Both the position numbers and the translations under genes were made by a program. Under the pieces are notes generated by a model that saw only the letters and a program-made list of their open reading frames with translations, searched no databases and was not told where the DNA came from. From positions 1,610,001 to 1,674,000 of the forward strand of contig OU612068.1 of assembly GCA_914767715.1 (NCBI GenBank): a stretch of 64,000 nt of DNA, given 5' to 3'. This DNA comes from Membranipora membranacea (taxonomy: Eukaryota; Bryozoa; Gymnolaemata; Cheilostomatida; Membraniporidae). Shown piece by piece: positions 25,401-36,970 of this stretch (the first letter of the stretch is position 1; every line of letters starts with the position of its first letter).

Positions 25401-28400
25401 ATAGTGGCGAGACAAGGGCTTCTATCGATCTGCCTTCATGGTTTGCATAATATAAAACTGATCTCATAAGTTACACAGTTTATAGGCATCACAATGTTAA
25501 TAAAGTTGATGAATCGTTAATTAATGTCACACCATGTGGTGATTCTTATAACCCATAAAATCAGACATACAAAAAAGGAATAGGCCTATAGCTCTCCATT
25601 AGGCAAACTGATACATCATACTGCGACTCTCTCTGTTTTTTAGCCATTATTGATAGTTACTCGACTATAAGACCATCCCATGAAGAACCATCACACCTCA
25701 CTTCCAAAACCAAACACTTTTCCCCACTACAATAGTGGTGTATGTACTTGAGGCCATATGTAAACCATCCGGAAAACTTGATTAAATAAGGGAGGATTGA
25801 ACTTGTAATATATTTTCATAGTTTGTCACCAAGTACGCGCAGCAGTCTTACCTGAAAGCGGATCAGTATTGAAAGACAATAAACAGAAAACCATCTAAGG
25901 GTTCATTAAATGCCATGGGCTCTGGACCCTTAAATGGTTTTCTGTTTGCCGGCCAAAGTAATTGGCATGTTACACTCACTGCAAAGTTGCTCTGGGTTTC
26001 CAGTTTGTCAAATTGGGTTACATGAGATTTGAAACACATTTAAGTGCAGTGGCTGCAGAGAAAAGCTCGCATGATTAATAAGTATGAAATTAAAGTGATA
26101 AAGATCTGAGTATTTGTTTGCATGAGTAGGATGAGTAGGATGAGTAGGATGAGGCTCAGTCACAGATTATCTTTCACAAATAGTATATAGACTAGGAGAA
26201 GACTAGACAAACAATAAATATAACGCACAGTCCTCTAGTAATATGTGATGCTGGATTGTCCTGCATATCTGTCACAGAGTAGTGTAGCTTAGCCATCATG
26301 GCATACCAGGACATTAAGACAGAAATACACAACATACCAGAAATACCAAAACATCGCTGTTATTTATCTATAATAACCATGTCACTATGCTGTTTATCTA
26401 CGCTGTCTATTTATGCTGTCTATCCATGCTGTACTCTGTGTTTCTAACTTATCTTTAGTGCTGGAAGTTGGAGGGAATGGAAATCCTGGAATGCCTCCCA
26501 CTGCTGGCCCACCACCTGGCAAGGTATGCACTTTTTTTGTTTATTAAGAATTACCATCTCAGATGATTTTGTTTTCTAAGCTGGATTAAATATATTATAG
26601 CTCATTATCTCACCTTAGCCTGCTGTAGTAATCTGTATGTAACACCCTTTTACTTCTTGGTACGACTTTTGTGCAATATATGTATGCGTAGGTCCTCATA
26701 TATGTATATACTGAACAATATCTGTTGCAATCCACAGGTCTGAAGTTTTGTTGTTTTCTTATGAGTTTTTTTTATATTGAAACAATGAGAAATTAGAGGC
26801 TGTTGACTGCATACCTGCTCATTCTAAAGCAATTTACTTTTTTTGCTCTTTATCTTCAGTAAAGTAACTGATGAATTCCTATCCTTACAGCAAAAAATTA
26901 AATTTCAGATGCCAAAGCTTAGAGCCTGGGCAGTGTGACTAATGTACTATCACAGAGTGAGGATATATATCCTTACTCTGTGGTAGTATGTTATCATATG
27001 ACTGGTGGGGTCACAGGGACTCCTGGTTGACATTAATTGATTAAGTGGTCGTATAGGGATCTGCCATTATGTACTGTAGGATTATTGTGTAAAGTGATTT
27101 ATGTTATATTGACAGTTTCCAGAAGTAGTGCAGTTCCCTCCTAACGGGATGATGCCGCTATTTCCTCCAAGTATGGCAGCACCTCGGCCCATGTCGATGA
27201 CACACCCAGCCAATCAGAATCATCACGGGTCATTGCCTGACTTGTCTAATCTAGGATTCAATAATCACTCTCCTAACCACAACCCACATGGTGAGTGTAC
27301 TAAATTGGACCTACTGATACTAAATATGATACTGGACTCATACTAAAATGACTCAAATGGACATTCCATGCTCAGCTAGGATACTGATGGTCCTCTCTGA
27401 GCATTTCTAGAGCCCATGAGAACCTGGTATGAAAGCTGAGCTCATTTGCATTCACCTGAAAACTTGAGAGCGAATCTTCTGTAAGGGCTCACTTTTACTC
27501 ATTTATCTCAAATCAACTACCTCTGTGTAGGATGAACATCGCACATTTCCAGCATGTATGATCCACGTGGATTTACAGCGTTGGTAGGGACTATATGCAC
27601 AACATGTGTATGAACAAGGTGTTAAGATTTGTAAATGTGTTTTGTTGTTTTATACAGGGCCCTGCTCTCCGCCCAATGATGGATATGGTAGAATGGTCAG
27701 CACATCAATGCCACCTCCAGATAGTCCAAACTCAATGAGGCCAAACGGTAGACAGACTAGCCCTCTGGTGGGAAGCCCTCCTCACATCAAACCCATGCAG
27801 GTAACTAACGTCTCACTAGTCTAGTCTAATATAATAAAAGTGTCATAAAAATCAAGAGTTTGCTGCAAATTTATGAGTTTCACTCCCCCACATATTGGTT
27901 GCTGGAAAATTCTCCCAAGCCGTCGTGTGACTCGGGACAGGGAGCTGTGGACAGTAGATAGAAAGCCCTCCTTGATTAGATAGCCTCTGCCTTCTCTATT
28001 TTAAAACAGAACTGGGTGTGTATTCAGTCATGTGATGAAACTCATTAACCTTGGAAAAGATGCTACTTAAAAAGTCTTCTAGCCACCCCCAGTATTAGCC
28101 TTAGGTCACATGACATGAGTGATAGCTAGTGTCACTTTTTTCTCAAAGTAATGAATTATTGGTTATTGTTTGTGCATCCCTCAAAGTTTGTTAATCCCTA
28201 ATAATCCATCAACAAAATATGTTTGTATTATGAATCATCTTCTAGCTAACACCACTCTTTATGTGATGCCGGTGCCTAGGACTCAGTTTTTTTTCTGTCC
28301 TGTCATGCCTTGTATTCCCAATTCTGTACATAACATTAATCATTGCATGGTTATCTGTTTGTTTCAGGGTATGCCTCCGCAGTTTCAGTATTTTCCGACT

Positions 28401-29806
28401 CCCGCGCCTCCAATGCATTTAATCGGTATGCCACCCCACAGGCCACCCAACACTAATCATCAGATGCCTCACTCCATTCCAACACAACACGGGGGTCAAC
28501 CACCTCCCCTCAACCAGCAGCAGTCAGCTGCTAAACATCAAGCTACACTTGATAAACAGCTCGTCAATGAGACGATACGGCGGAGAATCAGTGATAAAAT
28601 GCTCGCGCAACAGGTAAGTCATGTACTACCTAACAATTGAAATTATTCCTGTTTTGGTCTTCTTTTATTCTATGGCTTTGTGTCAGAGTTGTCTGCTCAA
28701 TAATAGTTTAACCAAGTGGGTGAACAACTCCAAACTCAATCCAGATTTTTATAATAATTTGAAAACATCTTTTCCTGAGTAAACATGCCATCTCCTCCAC
28801 TATGTTTACAGCAAGCTCAGCAGTTTAGACAGAATTCAGAGAGTATGCCGTCACCTAGTTCACCCGGTAGCCCAGCTGTTAGGTCACCAGATAGTACAGT
28901 TAGTCACGGAGATACAATGTATGCTCTTAGTCCAGGCAGTCACTCATCCCTCAACGCACAGTTCAATGATCAGGTCAAAATGGTATGTCTCCCTAATATC
29001 ATTACTCCTCATATGTAAGTCTTGCTGAATTACTGTATCGTACTCGGAGGCTTACAGTACCAACTGAATATAAGGTCAACATAGCTAACAATAATGTTCT
29101 GTTATGTACCGATAGTTTTTAAACACACAATAAGAACTATATTTAGGTAGAAGTAATACAATACAAGTTTTCATTCTACATACATCGCTATGTGACTGTG
29201 TAATGATGTCTTAGAAGTTTTTAATACTGTATTTCTGATCTTTAATTACAGGAGGGTACAACGATGTCTAATAACCACTTTACTAATGGAAGTATGGGAT
29301 CCTCTACGGAGAGTCCATTCATACACGATCACAAACATCCTCCAATGAAGCAGCACTCTATCCCTAATATTATACTCACTGGTAAGATATGAGATATTAA
29401 GTATAGTTATTCTCTCTAGACATAGAAGTCTCTTGTAGAAGGTAGGCTGACAAGGTATGTTTCCTTAGTGCTGTTAGATCAATTATCTCGGATTTGGAAA
29501 CAAACGGTTCAGCGTTTTACATTTGGTGTTCGGATAGCACAACATTTCTAATGGTTCAATCTATTCACTGCCCTTATTCAATACTTGACAGGTGTTGATG
29601 ATAATATGGGCTCATATAATTTTGATCGAGAACTGCGCTCAGCCATGAGTATGGGTGACTCTTTCGATGGCAACGAAATGTTTGCCTCTGATGAACATTA
29701 CAAATCGGACCTCGAGCCTCTAGATCTCGAAGGTCTACAGATGATAGAAGATCCATCTAATGTATTGACTGATCCAGCCACTGAAGACCAGCTCAGACTG
29801 TGCTGA
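16428..29806 (+). CDS. CRTC: CREB-regulated transcription coactivator (CRTC/TORC)
   Basis: Twelve coding exons join in frame to 1836 nt (611 residues): 16428-16553, 18674-18727, 19380-19595, 21296-21474, 23364-23479, 26459-26523, 27116-27290, 27658-27800, 28368-28613, 28812-28982, 29252-29381 and 29592-29806. The first exon is the CREB-bZIP-binding domain (NPRKFSEKIALMKAKEAE, as in human CRTC1). SIK/14-3-3-type sites lie in exon 3 (TGSLPNINHS), across exons 4-5 (EWKKFKSDSDIH) and in exon 7 (GSLPDLSNL). Exon 3 has a Gln-rich stretch, and the middle is Pro/Met/His-rich. Exon 11 ends PNIILTG. The last exon is the transactivation domain (EPLDLEGLQMIEDP, LTDPATED). By family knowledge, phosphorylated CRTC is held in the cytoplasm by 14-3-3; calcineurin or low SIK activity releases it to CREB. 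Exon 2 (18 codons) is the least family-like part. Confidence 0.93.
21119..21804. repeat. Inverted repeat flanking CRTC exon 4
   Basis: The left arm (21119-21224, 106 bp) matches the reverse complement of the right arm (21697-21804, 108 bp). I count two substitutions and one 2-bp indel. A weaker match continues inward for about 15 bp. The 472-bp loop contains exon 4 (21296-21474) with both splice sites. It could be two insertions of a short repeat in opposite orientation or an inverted duplication. In the pre-mRNA the arms would form a long duplex bracketing the exon. Confidence 0.9.
24297..24397. repeat. CTG microsatellite and 13-bp minisatellite
   Basis: About six CTG units (24297-24315) are followed within 35 bp by four tandem copies of 'gccctacttttct' (the second reads 'cccctacttttct'). 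Both lie in CRTC intron 5, far from splice sites. Confidence 0.75.
25881..25947 (+). ncRNA. miRNA-precursor-like intronic hairpin
   Basis: Arms 25881-25904 and 25924-25947 pair over 24 positions with one C:A mismatch and one G:U wobble. The 19-nt loop gives a 67-nt foldback, the size of a pre-miRNA. It lies on the sense strand of CRTC intron 5. Pairing stops sharply beyond the arms, so a lower stem of the usual extra turn is lacking. A tiny palindromic MITE is the main alternative. I recognise no known miRNA seed. Confidence 0.4.
26122..26154. repeat. 9-bp tandem repeat in CRTC intron 5
   Basis: About 3.5 copies of 'atgagtagg' occur in tandem. This is a simple minisatellite with no other signal. 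Confidence 0.75.
26945..26988. repeat. 44-bp near-perfect palindrome in CRTC intron 6
   Basis: The arms 'tactatcacagagtgagga' and 'tccttactctgtggtagta' are inverted copies with two differences around a TATATA centre. As RNA it would be a tight hairpin with almost no loop. It may be a tiny foldback insertion. Confidence 0.7.
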
Positions 29807-29928
29807 CAGTACCAGACAGTATGACATCACTCACATTCTCATTCATGTCATAAGAGGTGACGGGTTCAGCCAGCGACAGATGCCTGGTGATGGTAGCGTC
29901 AGCTGTATCTATGCTATCAACAGGGTTA

Positions 29929-29934
29929 AATAAA
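29929..29934 (+). promoter_or_regulatory. Candidate CRTC poly(A) signal
   Basis: A canonical AATAAA sits 123 nt downstream of the CRTC stop codon. No transcript evidence is available, and later signals could also be used. Confidence 0.45.
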
Positions 29935-31740
29935 GGCTTGTATGAAGTGTAAATAGCTTATAGAGTTCTACACTGAAGGGAAGAAAGGAAAGAAACACTG
30001 CTGTAAATATCTGTACTGTTATACGTGATGAGAAGCCAAGAGTCTGTAGCTACAGTGCTGATCAAAGTCAAAGTCACCCGACATCATCTCACTAGCACAA
30101 GGATTAGTTACTAAGATTGGAAAAATGGAGCTTTTATAAAGGTATTATTTTGATGTATTTTCTTAAAACAGATACTGAGAGTTTTCACAATTAATATATC
30201 ATATATGTATACTAGTATATCTGAAAGCGTTTTTGTTCTATACATTGTGATTTGATGTATTTGGGTATGCAGTAACATTATAGTCACTATGTATGTGTTA
30301 ATGTTACATAAACCACCCACCAATTCTATCCTATACACATATAGCTCTCTATCTGACGAGAGCTTTACCTTCTAACCTGCTGTCACATTTTCTACCACTG
30401 TGTTTTTCCTGGCAGCAGTTGCATAGCTATTATTATAAATGTAAAGTGTACAGTGAATCATGTCTCAGGTTTTTTATGATAAAATCTACTCTATATCTTA
30501 ATGCTTATAACCTTTTTATCAAACCATCAAATTTCCTGCAAACCCCATAACCTACCTTCCTTGGATCCCATTAGTGCTGTATGTCCAACAGCTGGTAGTG
30601 TTTTGATTTTGTTGCACAAACTGATCAATGTATTGATTCCCCAGCGATGTAGATTTTCACTATCTTCGTACACTAACTTGATGCAGGTTTAGAGTAAACT
30701 AGGCCTTAGTCATTGCAAGAAATGGTTATGAGTTGTTATATTTTAGCAGTGGTTTGCTATTATTTTTTCTATTGATGCATTTTTCCTGTTATATTTTTAT
30801 CAATTTATAGGGCTGAAATTTCCATTGAAGATTTTCACTATGGTGCAGACTTTTCATCTCGCAAAGATGTTAAGTGCTGGTCACATTTAAAAGGTGATGT
30901 TAAGACTGGGTATTTAAGATTTGCATGATTTAATGTTGTTGCATGTCTTACCCCGATTTAGTTATGTCTTACCTGTCCAGATTTAATCAACTAGAATTTG
31001 AAGTTGGAGATTATTTTTCACCGTTAATCACCGTGCTGGATTCAGCATCGGTACATCACACTTGACAAAGTATTCAAACAGTTTTCAATGGTTAAAATGG
31101 TAGGAACCGCCCAACTGCCCTTTTCTCTATAATAATATTTTGATGGTTTCATATAGCTATATCCTAAGTTTATGTACGGTAATGTTGTATCCTATTAAAA
31201 TGGTGCCGAAACTAAAATACCTACTTCTTATTTTTTCAACATTATAGTTCACAATGTATTTTGGTAAGGCAGTGATTGAGTTTCACTGTAGAAGTATATA
31301 GATCATCAACTGCAGTAGCAGCATCCGTGCGGGCTGGGATACAGTCCAACATCTTGGAGTTATCTATTCAGGTTGGGTAGAGCAGAAAACTCCACACAAT
31401 ATAAAACCAAAACCCATCAGCCAAACGAAACACATGCACATGTCCATTTATAAAGGTGCAATAATAGTGATACATGAGTAGATAACACCATAGAAGCATT
31501 ATCCAACTATCACCAATAATACAGGCAAGGCCTCATTGTTGGCCTGAATCCCAGGCTACATGCAAGCTAAAAAACTGACATTATAAATTGACAGTCAATA
31601 TATAATTCCAGACAAAATTAATCAAGCCAAGGGGATAATTACACTCAGCATAACCTTTGAAGTCACTTGTTGAACAGTTGTTACCATCATATTTCATAGA
31701 AAGTACAATGCTCTGTTCATATAGCTTGCATGTTATTGTA

Positions 31741-31746
31741 TTTATT
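31741..31746 (-). promoter_or_regulatory. Candidate IQGAP poly(A) signal
   Basis: The first clear AATAAA on the minus strand after the IQGAP stop at 32544. It would give a 3' UTR of about 820 nt that contains the G16 tract. Confidence 0.35.
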
Positions 31747-32202
31747 TATCAAGATATGAAATTACCATAATATTTCACTACTTATCCAGGCGGCAGAATT
31801 GAAAAAATATAAAACGAAAACATGAGGTCAGAGAAAAAATTGCAGCACTTTTTCAGTATAAGTTTCACAGAACTCAAACACAGTAACACAAACATAGAAA
31901 GCTGCTTAGGAAAGAACAGCAAGCAAGCTTGTCAGGCTCATATATTTAGTATTGAGTACACCAAGTCATAATAGAGTGCTCACAAAGTCCATGTCCGATG
32001 ACCGCATACCTTGTGTAGTGTCTCTCTTACTTCAAACATGCAAGTCCACAAATAATTTACAAGATATCGAGAGGAAAAGACAAAAATCACCAAGAGACCC
32101 AGCAATGGTCACTAAATCTCCGTAAAAAGAAGCCAGCATTTAATAAAGGAAGAATTATGACATGATATAATGCATGTTTAGGTATATTATGTAACACTAC
32201 AG

Positions 32203-32218
32203 CCCCCCCCCCCCCCCC
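32203..32218. repeat. C16/G16 homopolymer in the predicted IQGAP 3' UTR
   Basis: Sixteen uninterrupted C on the plus strand means sixteen G in the IQGAP sense strand, about 330 nt after its stop codon. Confidence 0.9.
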
Positions 32219-32543
32219 GTAATATAGTGTATTTATAAAATTGAGTTATGTGTAAAGCACCGTGAACGTATCTATAACTATCAGGATTATGGTAGGACAT
32301 TCAAGAAGACAAAAACAGCAGATAAATCCAGACAAACATGGTTAAATAAAACAACGGCGACGGATATGATGTCTTTAAACGTGAACAAAAGGTTCTGTCT
32401 GCATTCCGTGACGTTTATCAAAATTAAAACATTACAGCTTCCTGCGACACAGGACACAAAACGGGAGCTCATCAACAAAAACTGAGCAGACGAATGTACC
32501 TTATTTATGTTAGATGCATCGCAATGATTCTTCTTCAGATCCT

Positions 32544-35500
32544 TTACTTAGTGACAAAGAACTTTTTATTGAGTAAATGTATTAATAAGTTGACATTCAC
32601 TTTGGCCCGTTCAAATAACTCCATAACAGCTACACCTTCATACTGCAGCTGAAGTAAGTCCTTAAAAAGACAGAAACCAGAATGTCAAAATATGTATGAA
32701 GTCAATAAGATCAGGTAACTGAATTACAACACAATAAATCTTCCGGTGGCAATTCTATATATTGTGCACACATACATTTTGCAGGTTGACTGGTTTTATT
32801 TTGAATGATGACCAGGTGAAATTATCTTCAATTCCTACAACATGCATGAGAATAAACATCAACATAGTTATAATGTGTATATGCGGAGGTATAGAGTACA
32901 GTACCTGGAATTTGAGGGAATGTGTTTCAGATACGGCTAATAGTTTGGCAGTACATTCAAATACAGCTGGATCTTCTGTGCTGGCAATCTCAAATGATAC
33001 GCCTTTAAATCTAGAAGAAAAAGAAGCGGCAAATTTGAATATAAACCTATCTAGGTTCAGCCTTAGCAGAGCTTATTGGCACATTCCAAGTCTTACTTCT
33101 GTACACTGACGCCCATTAATGAGATCAAATAATATAACCACATACAGTAATCACCATAAATGCCACATGTATTTAAGGTAATGTCAAAGAAGTATTTCTC
33201 ACAATGTCACTATGCACTTTTTTAAGTTTATGTAAGGAGGATGCTTTGTGAAAAATTAAGGGGCTTCAGCTCTAATGTGAGCGTATGTAGCTGTTTTAGT
33301 GTTGATACGTTGAGTTAGTCAGTTGCTATGATAATAAGTAAAACGGGGTATCACAATCCACTATCTATGTGTACATACTGGTTAGTGCTGAGACCTTCAA
33401 TCTCGAGTATAACACCTCGCTCATGTAATTTAGCAGCTGAATATTTGACTGTCTGTTTCTTGAATTTCTCGTCCTTCTTTCCTTTCTTGGTGGGTTTCTG
33501 GTCTCCTTCTTCGGGAGAGCTAACACTGATATAACTACTTCTGCTTCTCCTAAAGACAAAGACAATTCAGGCACAGTTAAAATCTGTCTCTGTCAAAACA
33601 TGAATAATTGCTCATACTCGTTTAGCTCTAGCCTGTATATACTATTACGCAGAAACTTAGCTATTAAAGGTTTTAACCCTACACCCGTTAGAGAAAGTTA
33701 TCATCTGACATCTACATGTATCTATCTATTTCTCAAGTGAAGTTTAAAATATTTATATTGACTTGACAGGTTATGAGTTAAACATGCCACAACTTTAAGA
33801 CCTGGCGTATTGTGAAACCAAGAAGGTTATCAAATATTCTGTTCTGATTGATTACAGGCATGAAACTTGGTTAAAACAGTCAGTATTATACAAATATTAT
33901 GCCTTTACAGTATTTCACTAGGCGATAATTATTTGACGAAAATCAGAATGTGATGGGACTAGAAGTGTGTATCTTTATGGTTAACAATAATATTGGCACT
34001 ATGGCCATTATTTTTCTCAGAAGTACAAAATTTTCACATTGTTATTTATTCATTTTTTCACTCTATAGTGGCAGTGAGTCATATCCATCTATGAGTATGA
34101 CTCATTACCACCCATAAATGAATGAGAATATGGCAAAGGCAGATGTTATCAGCACCAGATTTGCATGCTTCAGATGTTTCACTCAAACTGAGCTCAGTTA
34201 AACAATCTTAAGCAACACAAGTGAAATATTAGCATCTGCATCATACCAACCTCCTAATACTCATAGATCTCCTGTATAACCAACCAACATTCATCAGAGA
34301 CTTGACATAATATCGCAAAATACATACATATTACACTTGTACCATCAAAATTGTATAGAGCAATGAAGTTTGTTGAAATTGAGTAAATATTCCAACATTC
34401 AATTATACATAGAGTTCATGCTACACTTTGTTAGACCTAAAAGTGCCAGTATATTATCGTAATGACAGCCATCTAATGTGATGGCCTGACCAAAGAGGTC
34501 AGGAGAAATGTGAAGTCAGTTGAGATTTTACACATATATACATAAAGTGACCTATATAAGCTATATAACTATACAAACCTTCTATTACTCAGACTGATGG
34601 AGCCCCTGTAGCAGGTGATTAAAACATGAAAGGGCCACAGCGAGGAAATTACAACATCAAAGAAAAAAAAGGATGCTTCAGATGTTTCACTCAAACTGAG
34701 CTCAGTTAAACAATCTTAAGCAACACAAGTGAAATATTAGCATCTGCATCATACCAACCTCCTAATACTCATAGATCTCCTGTATAACCAACCAACATTC
34801 ATCAGAGACTTGACATAATATCGCAAAATACATACATATTACACTTGTACCATCAAAATTGTATAGAGCAATGAAGTTTGTTGAAATTGAGTAAATATTC
34901 CAACATTCAATTATACATAGAGTTCATGCTACACTTTGTTAGACCTAAAAGTGCCAGTATATTATCGTAATGACAGCCATCTAATGTGATGGCCTGACCA
35001 AAGAGGTCAGGAGAAATGTGAAGTCAGTTGAGATTTTACACATATATACATAAAGTGACCTATATAAGCTATATAACTATACAAACCTTCTATTACTCAG
35101 ACTGATGGAGCCCCTGTAGCAGGTGATTAAAACATGAAAGGGCCACAGCGAGGAAATTACAACATCAAAGAAAAAAAAGGATGCCTTTGTTGAGATTTCA
35201 ATGGAATCGAGAAACATACAAATCAATTTCAATTTCAACAAGTACGACCTTCAAGGTTGAAGAAAAAGCGAGATCCTATTAAGAGAGGGAGTGTTGTAAC
35301 AAATAATAGAGTAGATATAGGAAATAACTGTACCTCTTATTATGAGAAGCGAGCATGTTTCCGAGACAAGCGCTGACATACTGCTTGTAGTAATCTATCT
35401 GTGAATCGAAAAACTCCTTCTTCTTATTCAGATTGGCCATTGTATCATTGAGCTTCTTGAGGGCCTGAAAAAAAACAGAACACACTGATGATCTGGTATT

Positions 35501-36970
35501 CCTAAATGACTCTGTATCATGCTGATTCTCAACACATAAATGAAAAGGTCCATCGATATCCCACATTAGTGACCCCCATACCACAACATGTCTTTGATGT
35601 AGATATAAACTGAGCCTCACTGAAGCAAATGGGATCCACTGATTCAGATTCTAGTACTGAGTCAATTGGCCTATAGGGGCATGTGCAAACATTTTCAAGG
35701 TTGGTACCACAATTCAATAACCATGTAAGCCTCTTAAGTGAGATACTATAAGACAAAGTATTATTATTATATGATTGTATACCTCTCTCCTCATCTCCCT
35801 ATATCTCCTCTGATTTCTGATATCCTGAGCTATAAGATTTACCATCTCCTGGAAATGTTCATCTGATGATAGAAGCTTAGCATCCTCCAGCTTAGCCAGA
35901 TCTTCCTTCACTTTAATCTTCTTATCAGCCAAAGATTTTCTAAAGAACAAAAACAAAGTAATGTAAGTTACTCTAGAGCAAGCAAGCACCTATGAGTTCG
36001 AGGAAACATTCTCCTCAAATGATTTAGATTGCCAAATAAGGTATATATATATAAAAAAAGGAAACATTTTCCTCAAAATGATTTAGATTGCCAAATAAGG
36101 AATACATATATAAAAAAAGGTCAGCAGAAGCCTAGACACATTACAAAAGAGGCAGCGCAACTTGCGTAATCAGATTTTAGTTAAGGGGTTGTGCTACAAC
36201 AAACTCAAGGTTTCTTTCTAAATGGTTTGGTACTTCTAGTGAGCAAATACTAAACTTAGTGCTTAATATGATACAAAATAATCTCTCAGATCCATATTCT
36301 ACTCCTAAAACAATGTACCAATTAGTAACTCTTGACTCCTAATATGTACTCACTTCCTGTCCGATTTATCCTTGACAGATTTGGTTCTGTTGACAGCGAG
36401 CTCCTTGTCTGCTGCTCTGGCGTCCACTTGTTCCTGCTGAGTTATCATACTTGTGTGCTGCTCCTCCTGAGACTCAGTAGTATCACTACTCAGTACATCA
36501 GTAAGGTTATCTCCTGTTTGACATCTGATCACATCTACTGTCAACTGCTTAGTACTAAAAAGGTAAACAACCTATGAGAACATGAGTTAGAGCAAACAAC
36601 AGTCAAAACAGACGAGTGTTATATAGTACCAATTGTGTTTGTGAGATGCACTACAATCGGATAGATTACAGCGTCATGGACTGACAGGCAACAGTTGAAA
36701 TTAACTGAGCTATTTATCTCTTCATTGTAGGTACGAAAGAAGGCTACCAACATGTGTAGTAAACATTAACTGTTAAGGGCCATCAAAAGAGATGAGATGG
36801 GGTTAGGTTAAGATTGACTTAGGTAGGTGAACCCTGTGATAATAAAGTAAGTACAGACTTTACACACCTAACCAGAGTACTTCTAAGGTCAGCCTTGTCA
36901 TCTTCTTCTGCCTCATGTTTATTTCTGAGAATCAATGAGACACTTTCTCCACCATTACCCTCTTTCTCAA
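32544..36970 (-). CDS. IQGAP: IQGAP exons 30-36: RasGAP_C domain and C-terminus
   Basis: Exons: 36970-36868, 36554-36354, 35939-35783, 35464-35334, 33549-33379, 33010-32905 and 32660-32544 (residues about 1342-1669). RasGAP_C landmarks are LIAQDIRNQRRYREMRRE, QIDYYKQYVSACL, KYSAAKLHERGVILEIEGL and LLQLQYEGVAVMELFERAK. This end binds E-cadherin, beta-catenin and CLIP-170 in human IQGAP1. NRTKSVKDKS in exon 31 corresponds to the human region with PKC-target Ser1441/1443, with Thr in place of the first Ser. Exon 34 starts with a Ser/Arg-rich stretch (RSRSSYISVSS) absent from human IQGAP1. Confidence 0.93.

Larger units (their letters stand above)
29807..32543. other. Convergent 3' flanks of CRTC and IQGAP
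   Basis: This region holds the 3' untranslated sequence of both genes. AATAAA at 29929-29934 is 123 nt after the CRTC stop. For IQGAP, TTTATT at 31741-31746 is a minus-strand AATAAA about 800 nt after its stop. No coding exon is supported between the genes. Confidence 0.55.
34165..35184. repeat. Perfect 508-bp tandem duplication in an IQGAP intron
   Basis: 34165-34672 and 34673-35180 read identically base for base as far as I can check, followed by a shared 'atgc' (35181-35184) as junction microhomology. The unit lies wholly inside intron 33 (33550-35333). Perfect identity means a very recent duplication, two unmerged haplotypes, or an assembly artefact. Confidence 0.93.

Noticed and set aside
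28170-28367. Upstream extension of the CRTC exon 9 frame
   Set aside because: The open frame runs back through intron 8, but the protein there is unlike CRTC, and a clear acceptor at 28368 continues exactly from exon 8.
33010-33109. Possible extra IQGAP exon before 33010
   Set aside because: Exon 34 (ending STNQ) joins directly to the exon starting FKGVSFEI in matching phase and as in human IQGAP1, so nothing is missing.
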